From positions 412,762 to 476,761 of the forward strand of contig NZ_KB913037.1 in NCBI RefSeq assembly GCF_000384295.1: a DNA stretch of 64,000 nt, given 5' to 3'. The translations under genes were made by a program, and so were the position numbers. Each line of letters begins with the position of its first letter. Within the stretch, counting starts at the first letter, position 1. Below, piece after piece: positions 57,543-64,000 of the stretch. Under the pieces are notes generated by a model. It was not told the origin of the DNA. It saw nothing but the letters and a program-made list of their open reading frames with translations, and made no database searches. This DNA is from Amycolatopsis balhimycina FH 1894. Its GTDB lineage: Bacteria; Actinomycetota; Actinomycetes; Mycobacteriales; Pseudonocardiaceae.

Positions 57543-60320
57543 TCACGCCGCTCCAGCAGCCACGACACCCCGGCGAAGCGCCTTCACCGCGTCCGCGGCC
57601 GCCGCCCCGACCGGATCACCCTTGCCGAGCACATCACGGATCTGGTCGAGCAGATCGATCACCTGCCGCGACCACCGCACGAAATCACCCGCCGACAACT
57701 CCTGGCCGTTCGCCTCGGCCGCCGTGAGCACCTTCTCCAAGGATTCGCCACGAGCCCAGCGATAAACCGGCCACGCGAACCCGGCGTCCGGCTCCCGCGT
57801 CCGATCGAGCCGGTGCCGCCGCTCGTCCTCGGTCAGCTCCACCCACAACCGCGCCGTCTCCTGCCACGCCTCGGGCACCGCCCCACCCGGCAACCGCGGC
57901 TCACCCGCCGTGTCCCGACGAGCTTCGAACACCAACGTCGACACGACCGCCGCCAGCTCCGCCGGGTTCAGCCCACGCCACACCCCGTGCCGGATGCACT
58001 CGGCCGCCAGCAGATCCGACTCGCTGTAGAGCCGCGTCAGCCGCCTCCCGTGCTCGGTGACACGGTCCTCGCCATCACCCGCCGACTCCGGCCCCAAATA
58101 GCCGCGCTCACCCAGCAAAGCCAGGATCCGGTCGAACGCCCGCGCCAGCGAGTGCGTCGTCGCGGCCACCTTCCGCTCCAGCTGCTGCGTCTCCGCCGCC
58201 AGCCGCTGATACCGCTCGACCCAGCGCAAGTTCGCCTCACGCTCGGCCAGCCCATGACCCGGATGCGCCCGCAACGCCCGCCGCAACGCCGCCAGCTCAC
58301 CGTCCTCGTTCGCCCCGGACCGCCGATTCTGCTTACCCGGCAACGCAATCCCCGCGCTCCGCAACGTCGAAGCGATGTCCCGACGAGTCTTCGGCGAACG
58401 CAGCTCGATGTGCTTCGGCAGCTTGATCCGGCCCAGCACCTCCACCGGCGCCGGGAAATCCGCCACCGACAACGGCCCCGACCAGCGATCCTCCGTCACC
58501 ACGACCGGCCGCGGCTCCCGGATCGGATCGAGCCCCGGATCGACGACCACCGCGAGCCCCGCCCGCCGCCCCGCCGGCACCGCGATCACATCACCCTTCC
58601 GCAGCTTCTCCAGCGACTCCGCCGTACCCGCACGACGCACCGCCGTGTTCTGCCGCGACAACGCCTTCTCCCGCGCCGAAATCTTCGCGCGCAGCTCGAC
58701 GTACTCCAGCATCTCGTCGAAATCCCCGGTCACCGCGGCCCCATAGCCCTTGAGGGCCTCCTTGTTCCGCTCGATCCGGCGCGCCGTGCCGACCACCGAC
58801 CGGTCGGCCTGGAACTGCGCGAACGACTGCTCCAGCAGCTCACGAGCCTCCGTCGCACCCACCTGCGCGACCAGGTTCACCGCCATGTTGTAGCCCGGCC
58901 GGAACGACGACCGCAGCGGATACGTCCGCGTCGACGCCAGCCCCGCCACCTGCTTCGGATCCACCCCCGGCTGCCAAGCCACGACGGCATGGCCCTCGAC
59001 GTCGATCCCCCGCCGCCCGGCCCGCCCGGTCAGCTGCGTGTACTCCCCCGGCGTCAGGTCCACATGCGCTTCGCCGTTGTACTTCACCAGGCGTTCGAGC
59101 ACGACCGTGCGAGCCGGCATGTTGATCCCCAGCGCGAGCGTCTCGGTCGCGAACACGACCTTCACCAGCCCCCGGACGAACAACTCCTCGACCGTCTCCT
59201 TGAACGCCGGCAGCAACCCGGCGTGGTGCCCGGCGATCCCGCGCTCCAGCGCCTCCCGCCACTCCCAGTAACCCAGCACACCGAGGTCACCTTCGGGCAG
59301 ATCGGCCGTGCGCTCCTCGATGACCCGGCGGATCTCCTCGACCTCACCCGGCCCGTTCAGCCGCAGCCCGGACCGCACGCACTGCGCCACCGCCGCATCG
59401 CACCCGGCCCGCGAAAAGATGAACACGATCGCCGGCAACAACCCCGCCCGGTCCAGCTGCTCGACCACCTCCACCCGCGACGGCGGCCGGAACCGCGGCA
59501 TCCGCGGCGGCGCACCCCGGCGCCCGCGCGGGCCACGGAACCCCGCGGGCGCGTACTGGCGGCCGATCTCCTCGGTCCGGCGCAGCAAGGTCGGGTTGAT
59601 CCGCAGCTCGGCGCCGGGCGCGTGGACGTCCTCGCCGGCGAACAGGTCCAGCAGGCGGTTCCCGACGAGCATGTGCTGCCACAGCGGCACCGGCCGGTGC
59701 TCGTCGACGACCACGGTCGTGTCACCGCGCACCTCGACCAGCCACTCGCCGAACTCTTCGGCGTTGCTGACCGTGGCCGACAGCCCGACCACCCGGACGT
59801 GCTCGGGCAGGTGCAGGATCACCTCTTCCCAGACCGCCCCGCGGAACCGGTCGGCGAGGTAGTGCACCTCGTCCATGACCACGTACCCGAGGTCGGTGAT
59901 GGTGGAGGACCCGGCGTACAGCATGTTGCGCAGCACCTCGGTGGTCATCACGACCACCTGGGCGTTCCCGTTGATCGAGGTGTCCCCGGTCAGCAGGCCG
60001 ACGGCGTCGGCGCCGTACCGGGCGACGAGGTCGGCGTACTTCTGGTTCGACAACGCCTTGATCGGCGTCGTGTAGAAGCACTTGCGGCCCTCGGCCAGCG
60101 CCAGGTGCACGGCGAACTCGCCGACCACGGTCTTGCCCGCCCCGGTGGGCGCGCAGACGAGCACGCCGTGACCGCCCTCGAGGGCCTCACACCCGCGGAT
60201 CTGGAACTGGTCGAACTCGAAGGAAGCCTCCGCGGCGAAGCGCGTCAGCTGGGGGTACTTCCCGCGACGCGTGGAGGCCGCATAGGCCTCGGCCGGGGAA
60301 GGAGAAGGGCTACTGGCCAC
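57543..60320 (-). CDS. helY: DEAD/DEAH-box RNA helicase HelY (Ski2/Mtr4-like)
   Basis: 925 residues. The Q-motif region EFDQFQIRGCEALEG precedes Walker A APTGAGKT (57-64), PIKALSNQKY, the DEVH box (150-153), SATVSN, then the second RecA domain with ETLALGINMPA and QLTGRAGRRGID, a winged helix and the DSHCT-type C-terminal domain. The fold and length match mycobacterial HelY and Ski2-type RNA helicases, which unwind RNA for processing or decay. ATP-dependent, cytosolic. It is in its conserved place near tatC-tatA-pafC. Confidence 0.94.
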   Translation of the reverse strand: MASSPSPSPAEAYAASTRRGKYPQLTRFAAEASFEFDQFQIRGCEALEGGHGVLVCAPTGAGKTVVGEFAVHLALAEGRKCFYTTPIKALSNQKYADLVARYGADAVGLLTGDTSINGNAQVVVMTTEVLRNMLYAGSSTITDLGYVVMDEVHYLADRFRGAVWEEVILHLPEHVRVVGLSATVSNAEEFGEWLVEVRGDTTVVVDEHRPVPLWQHMLVGNRLLDLFAGEDVHAPGAELRINPTLLRRTEEIGRQYAPAGFRGPRGRRGAPPRMPRFRPPSRVEVVEQLDRAGLLPAIVFIFSRAGCDAAVAQCVRSGLRLNGPGEVEEIRRVIEERTADLPEGDLGVLGYWEWREALERGIAGHHAGLLPAFKETVEELFVRGLVKVVFATETLALGINMPARTVVLERLVKYNGEAHVDLTPGEYTQLTGRAGRRGIDVEGHAVVAWQPGVDPKQVAGLASTRTYPLRSSFRPGYNMAVNLVAQVGATEARELLEQSFAQFQADRSVVGTARRIERNKEALKGYGAAVTGDFDEMLEYVELRAKISAREKALSRQNTAVRRAGTAESLEKLRKGDVIAVPAGRRAGLAVVVDPGLDPIREPRPVVVTEDRWSGPLSVADFPAPVEVLGRIKLPKHIELRSPKTRRDIASTLRSAGIALPGKQNRRSGANEDGELAALRRALRAHPGHGLAEREANLRWVERYQRLAAETQQLERKVAATTHSLARAFDRILALLGERGYLGPESAGDGEDRVTEHGRRLTRLYSESDLLAAECIRHGVWRGLNPAELAAVVSTLVFEARRDTAGEPRLPGGAVPEAWQETARLWVELTEDERRHRLDRTREPDAGFAWPVYRWARGESLEKVLTAAEANGQELSAGDFVRWSRQVIDLLDQIRDVLGKGDPVGAAAADAVKALRRGVVAAGAA

Positions 60321-60485
60321 CTCGTCAGGGTTTCACATCCCCCCGGCAGTTCGCACGCCGCGTGACCGACGGCGTGGCTCGCCTGGTCGCTGCTTCTTTT
60401 GAGCGGTTCACGATCAGCTTGTTGATCTAGAAAATCGACCCGCCGTATAGGGCGTTATACACTTAGGTATGTCGGGAACCGGGTT

Positions 60486-61088
60486 GTGGTGGGGTGCGTC
60501 GGATGCGGCATGACGGAACCGTGTCCCGGCTGTGGGCTGCTGGATCGGGTGCAGCATGTGCCCGCGGTGTACCAGGGCGGTCACTCGTTCTACCGGGGGC
60601 AGGGTGCGGCGGTCGTCGTGCCGGCCGGCGAGGGGCTGGTGGTCTCCGCGGGCGCTCAGGTGAGCGGGGTGTCGGTGACCGCGGTCGCGCGGGCGCTGGA
60701 CCCCTTCCCTCCCCCGCGCCGTCGTGGTGGCCTGCTGGCGGCGGTGATCGTGCTGGTGCTGGTCGGGAGCTGTTTCCTGCTGTTGCCGTTTTCGGCGTTC
60801 GACGATCCGCCGCCCGGGGGCGCGGGGTCGAAGGTGGTGGGCGTCGCGGTGGTGTCGCTGCCCGCGTTGTGCGTGTACGTCGCGGCCGGGGTGCTGGTCT
60901 GGTTGTACGTGCGGCGGGTGCGGGCGGATCGGCGGCAGCGGCGCGGGGTGCCGGCGGCGCGGCAGGTGTGGGAGCAGGGCTGGTTCTGCCACCGGTGCGG
61001 TGGCGTGTACTTCGCCGAAGCGGGCCGGCTGCTCACCCCGGCGCACTTCCGCCAGCTGGTGGCACGGGCGGGTGGGTACGAGCGTTAG
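60486..61088 (+). CDS. Zinc-ribbon membrane protein, function unknown
   Basis: 200 residues from GTG 60486, or 192 from ATG 60510. The N-terminus has CxxC pairs (CVGC with the longer start, CPGC at either start), and a further pair CHRC near the C-terminus (WFCHRCGGVYFAE), together a possible split zinc ribbon. Two transmembrane helices lie between (LLAAVIVLVLVGSCFLLLPF, VVGVAVVSLPALCVYVAAGVLVWLYV). The AALDPFPPPRRR linker is basic. Common actinomycete architecture without an assigned role. Divergent from helY; its end overlaps the diacylglycerol-kinase-like gene by 4 bp. Confidence 0.75.
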   Translation: MVGCVGCGMTEPCPGCGLLDRVQHVPAVYQGGHSFYRGQGAAVVVPAGEGLVVSAGAQVSGVSVTAVARALDPFPPPRRRGGLLAAVIVLVLVGSCFLLLPFSAFDDPPPGGAGSKVVGVAVVSLPALCVYVAAGVLVWLYVRRVRADRRQRRGVPAARQVWEQGWFCHRCGGVYFAEAGRLLTPAHFRQLVARAGGYER

Positions 61089-61969
61089 GCCAGGACCGTC
61101 AGCGCGCTCGGGACGCAGCTGACCGTCACCGGGACACTCCCCTGGGGCTCGCCGTCGGCGTAGGCGGGCCAGGAGTTGCCGGAAAGGGTCACCGTGCGGG
61201 CGCGGAGGGTGCGGACCGCCGGGTGGGTGAGGTGTTTGCCGGTGCGGAGGCCGGGGAGCAGGCGGATGAGGCCGCGGCGGGTGGCGTGGCCGATGATCGT
61301 GACGTCGAAGACGCCGTCTTCGGGGTCGGCCGTGGGGCAGATCGGGACGCCACCGCCGTAGAAGGGGGTGTTGCCGATCGCCACGAGGGTCGCGGCGTCG
61401 AGTTCGAGGCGTTCGGTGCCGGTGTCGATGACGACCGGGCGGGAGCGGAACGCCGCCAGCTCGGCGAGGATCGCGACGTCGTAGCGGCGCGGCCCGGACG
61501 GCCAGCGCATCCGGTTGGCGCGTTCGTTGACGCCGGCGTCGAAGCCCGCACACAGCACTGTCGCGAACCAGGTGTCGCCGACGCGGCCGAGGTCGATCCG
61601 CCGCCGGGCTCCCGATCGCAGGGCGGCCACCAGTGCGTCGACGGCGGGCAGCGGCTCGCCGGGGACGCCCAGGGCGCGGGCGAAGTCGTTGCCGGTGCCC
61701 GCCGGGACGAGGCCGAGCGCGACGTCGTGGTTCGCGCAGAACTGGACGCCCTGGTGGGCGGCTCCGTCGCCGCCGAGCACGACCAGGACGTCGAGTCCGG
61801 CGTGGTGGGAGGTCCGCATCAGTTCGCGAGACTCCTCGACGGAGTGGGCGACCAGCACGTCGAGCCGGTCCACCGCGGCGCGCAGCCGCTCGGCGACGGT
61901 GTCGGCGATCCGGGCGGCGGCGCCGTGCCCCGACGCCGGGTGGACGGCGAGCGCGGCGTGGATCCCCAC
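61085..61969 (-). CDS. Diacylglycerol/lipid kinase family protein
   Basis: 294 residues. The DAGK catalytic region shows the nucleotide-binding VLVVLGGDGAAHQGVQF and GLVPAGTGNDFARALG, with a C-terminal beta-rich domain (CPTADPEDGVFDVTIIG). Enzymes of this family phosphorylate diacylglycerol or related lipids with ATP at the membrane. The GTG start overlaps the tatC stop by 1 bp (TAGTG), so it belongs to the tat transcript. Confidence 0.92.
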   Translation of the reverse strand: MGIHAALAVHPASGHGAAARIADTVAERLRAAVDRLDVLVAHSVEESRELMRTSHHAGLDVLVVLGGDGAAHQGVQFCANHDVALGLVPAGTGNDFARALGVPGEPLPAVDALVAALRSGARRRIDLGRVGDTWFATVLCAGFDAGVNERANRMRWPSGPRRYDVAILAELAAFRSRPVVIDTGTERLELDAATLVAIGNTPFYGGGVPICPTADPEDGVFDVTIIGHATRRGLIRLLPGLRTGKHLTHPAVRTLRARTVTLSGNSWPAYADGEPQGSVPVTVSCVPSALTVLA

Positions 61970-62940
61970 TACGTGATGTCGTCGGTGCTCGAGCGGCCGC
62001 CGGACGCGGTCGGGGTGGACGGCTCGTCGTCGGCCGTGCTCGGCGTGTAGTCGAACGGGGCCGCTTCGTCGTCGGCGAGCTGGTCCCAGCCCTCGTCGCC
62101 GCGCAGCTTGTCCTTCTTGCGGTCGTGGATCCGGGCGAGCTGGACGGCGATCTCGAACAGCACGGTCAGCGCACCGGCCAAGCCGAGCATCGAGAACGGG
62201 TCAGAACCGGGAGTGGCGAAGGCAGCGAAGACGAACAGCGCGAACACGATGCCGCGGCGCCACTTCTTCAGCTGCGCGTACTTCACGACGCCGACGCGGT
62301 TGAGCATCACCACCAGCAACGGCAGCTCGAAGCTGATCCCGAAGATGATCAGCAGCGACAGCAGGAACGAGATGTACTTGTCCGCGGTGAGGGCGGTGAC
62401 GAACGCGTCCTGGCCGAAGCCCATCAGCAGTTGCAGGGCGTGCGGGAAGAGGATGTAGGCGAGCACGGCGCCCCCGGCGAACAGCACCGACGCGAACGCG
62501 ACGAACGTCAGCGCGTACTTGCGCTCCTTGCTGTACAGGCCCGGCGCGATGAACGCCCAGAGCTGGTACAGCCAGGCCGGCGACAGGAGCACGGCGCCGG
62601 CGGCGAGGCCGACCTTCAGCTGCGTCATGAAGGCCTCGAACGGCACGGTCTGCAGCAACCGGCACCCCGCGGCGCTGTCAAGCCGCCGGCTCGGCGGGAT
62701 GGCGCAGTACGGGTCCTTGACGAGGTCACCGAGCGAGGGGATCGGGCCGATCTTGGTGCCGAACCAGATGAACCCGAGGATCCCGCCGATCACCACCGCG
62801 AGCATCGCGAAGCCGAGGCGGCGGCGGAACTCGTAGATGTGCTCGATGAGCGTCATCGTGCCGTCGGGGTTGGTGCGACGGCTGCGCTTGCGCCGCTTCG
62901 AGCGGCGGTTGTCGCCGTTTCCGGAGGCGGGTTCCGCCAC
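61969..62940 (-). CDS. tatC: Twin-arginine translocase subunit TatC
   Basis: 323 residues. A basic N-terminal extension (RRSKRRKRSRR) is followed by the conserved MTLIEHIYEFRRRLGFAM and six transmembrane helices, with the LYQLWAFIAPGLYSKER cytoplasmic loop and FGISFELPLLVVML, both signatures of TatC. A long acidic C-terminal tail is typical of actinobacteria. TatC is the receptor for twin-arginine signal peptides such as that of the GH3 enzyme at 29905. Start GTG 62940. Downstream of tatA on the same strand. Confidence 0.96.
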   Translation of the reverse strand: MAEPASGNGDNRRSKRRKRSRRTNPDGTMTLIEHIYEFRRRLGFAMLAVVIGGILGFIWFGTKIGPIPSLGDLVKDPYCAIPPSRRLDSAAGCRLLQTVPFEAFMTQLKVGLAAGAVLLSPAWLYQLWAFIAPGLYSKERKYALTFVAFASVLFAGGAVLAYILFPHALQLLMGFGQDAFVTALTADKYISFLLSLLIIFGISFELPLLVVMLNRVGVVKYAQLKKWRRGIVFALFVFAAFATPGSDPFSMLGLAGALTVLFEIAVQLARIHDRKKDKLRGDEGWDQLADDEAAPFDYTPSTADDEPSTPTASGGRSSTDDIT

Positions 62941-63026
62941 GGGTTGTTCCGTTCTCGTCGGTGTCCGCCGGAGCGCGCCGGCTGGGGCGCGCTCCGTGGA
63001 CCAGGGACCGGGTGTGGCCTAGCCGC

Positions 63027-63341
63027 TCAGCTGGCGTTCTTCTGCGGCTGGTCGGCGGCCTGCTGCTTCTTGAGTTCGTCGAGCTGCCGCTGCAGGTCGG
63101 CGACCTGCTGGTCGGTCGTGGCCGACGGGGCGGGCGTCGCCGGGATCTGCCTGGTCTCGACGGGCTCGGCGTCCTCGTGCGAGGCGCTCTTGTCGCCCGC
63201 GAGGTCCTTGGTCTCGGCCTTGAAGATCTTCATCGACTTGCCGATCGACCGCGCCGCATCGGGAAGCCGCTTGGCCCCGAACAGGAGCACGACGAGCAGC
63301 ACCAAAATGATCAAATGCCACGGCTGCAATCCGTTCAGCAT
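63027..63341 (-). CDS. tatA: Twin-arginine translocase subunit TatA
   Basis: 104 residues. The short membrane helix [15 protein letters not shown] is followed directly by the hallmark amphipathic segment [23 protein letters not shown], then an acidic, Gln-rich tail ([17 protein letters not shown]) with coiled-coil character. TatA oligomers form the protein-conducting element with TatC. ATG 63341 with GGAGGC upstream. 86 bp before tatC. Confidence 0.96.
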   Translation of the reverse strand: MLNGLQPWHLIILVLLVVLLFGAKRLPDAARSIGKSMKIFKAETKDLAGDKSASHEDAEPVETRQIPATPAPSATTDQQVADLQRQLDELKKQQAADQPQKNAS

Positions 63342-63372
63342 GGTGGCCTCCTATCTGCGTCTGGTAGGGATG

Positions 63373-63585
63373 TTACTGGTTTTCCGGTTTCCGGCGGCGC
63401 TGCGCGAACGCGACGCGCAACCCTGCCGCCCGGGCGCGGATCAACCCCGCCCGGTCCTGGGTGTTCGTAGCCACCATGCTCGCGGTCTGCTTGAAACCAC
63501 GCAAGACCCGGGTGGTCCGCACCAGCAGGACGACGAGGAGGAGCAGTCCCGCCGCGGCGAGGACGATGGTGGGCAGGTAAGGCAC
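63373..63585 (-). CDS. Small single-helix membrane protein between pafC and tatA
   Basis: 70 residues: one transmembrane helix (IVLAAAGLLLLVVLLVRTTRVL) and a basic cytoplasmic tail ending RRRKPENQ. No family recognised. Its position between pafC and tatA on the same strand suggests co-transcription; a role in envelope or Tat function is speculation. Confidence 0.6.
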   Translation of the reverse strand: MPYLPTIVLAAAGLLLLVVLLVRTTRVLRGFKQTASMVATNTQDRAGLIRARAAGLRVAFAQRRRKPENQ

Positions 63586-63594
63586 GCGAGCAGC

Positions 63595-64000
63595 CTAGTG
63601 GTCGCAGGTTGACGGAAGGTGACGGGCTCGGGCCACGGCGCCGGCGGCCCGGCGACCGACGTCGGACGCGAGGTCGGCCGGGCTCTCCACCAGCGCTTCT
63701 CCGCCCAGTCCCAGGACGAGGCGCACCATCCAGGACTGGTCGGCGTAGCGCATCCGGATGCGCAGCCGCCCCCCGTCGAGCTCGTCGAGCTCCTCGCACG
63801 GGTAGTACTCGGCTACCCAGCGTGCGTCCGGGTCGAGGACCAGGACCGCCTCCCGCTGGTCGGGACGTTCGCGGAAGACACCCTCGGAGATGTCGGTGGG
63901 GTGGGCGTGCGCGGGCGGCCGGGACGGCTCGTCGAGGACCGTCAGCTCGTCGATCCGGTCGAGCCGGAACAGCCGGACGCCTTCCGCGCGGCGGCACCAG
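63595..64000 (-). CDS. pafC: WYL-domain regulator PafC (C-terminal part, cut by right edge)
   Basis: About 134 residues are visible, lacking the start. CRRAEGVRLFRLDRIDELTVLD is the end of a WYL domain, followed by the WCX-type C-terminal extension (VLVLDPDARWVAEYYPCEELDELDGGRLRIRMRY). WYL/WCX proteins in this position, beside tatA-tatC-helY, are PafC, which with PafB activates the mycobacterial-type DNA-damage response. Ends at TAG 63597-63595, 10 bp before the small membrane protein gene. Confidence 0.85.
   Translation of the reverse strand, partial: WCRRAEGVRLFRLDRIDELTVLDEPSRPPAHAHPTDISEGVFRERPDQREAVLVLDPDARWVAEYYPCEELDELDGGRLRIRMRYADQSWMVRLVLGLGGEALVESPADLASDVGRRAAGAVARARHLPSTCDH

Overview
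The window is GC-rich throughout, its genes are tightly packed with GTG/ATG starts and 4-bp stop/start overlaps, and it carries SARP regulators, modular NRPS/PKS genes and a pafC-tatA-tatC-helY core block. This points to a filamentous actinomycete, most likely of the Amycolatopsis/Pseudonocardiaceae type. The genus is an inference from style, not from a marker gene.

Region 1 (1-20.5 kb) is most of a hybrid NRPS-PKS gene cluster that runs off the left edge. Leftward, four overlapping genes read NRPS A-C, TIM-barrel isomerase, NRPS A*-PCP-C-PCP (A* is degenerate) and the ketosynthase of a PKS. Rightward, a large SARP regulator is followed by a cobalamin/radical-SAM enzyme of the RiPP C-methyltransferase type, a free PCP, a PCP-C-A-PCP NRPS, a KS-AT-ACP PKS and a protein ending in an adenylation domain with a serine-type pocket. 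By-eye pocket readings suggest aliphatic (Ile/Val-like), Val-like and Ser residues. Carrier domains are missing where expected and free or extra elsewhere, so in-trans carrier use is likely. Four tandem 22-bp repeats lie in the divergent promoter. At 20.5-21.8 kb an IS3-family element sits in the loop of a 53-bp palindromic repeat, immediately after the last NRPS gene, whose stop codon lies in that palindrome.

Region 2 (21.9-34.5 kb) is accessory: a second small SARP, a quinone/aromatic detoxification set (carboxylesterase, VOC ring-cleaving dioxygenase, AraC regulator), a secreted trypsin-like protease, an FkbM methyltransferase, a small operon of HTH protein, Clp-N protein and membrane protein from an apparently leaderless promoter, a secreted GH3 glucosidase and a secreted beta-helix protein whose signal-peptide region contains a perfect 48-bp palindrome.

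Region 3 (34.5-52.7 kb) holds a catabolic locus (amidohydrolase, IclR regulator, CoA-transferase, citryl-CoA-lyase-like enzyme, intradiol dioxygenase, MDR reductase) with two copies of one operator-like motif. It also has a FtsX-type ABC exporter, redox enzymes, a truncated LysR gene, an azoreductase with paired operators, an SGNH hydrolase, a MazF/RHH toxin-antitoxin pair and an Lrp regulator.

Region 4 (51.6-64 kb) is conserved core: M24 dipeptidase, 5'-3' exonuclease, a DUF4333-like protein, HelY, TatC, TatA and PafC (cut by the right edge). As I recall it, this resembles the M. tuberculosis Rv2089c-Rv2095c order, here interrupted by two tandem Eis-type acetyltransferases. No rRNA, tRNA or CRISPR array was recognised.
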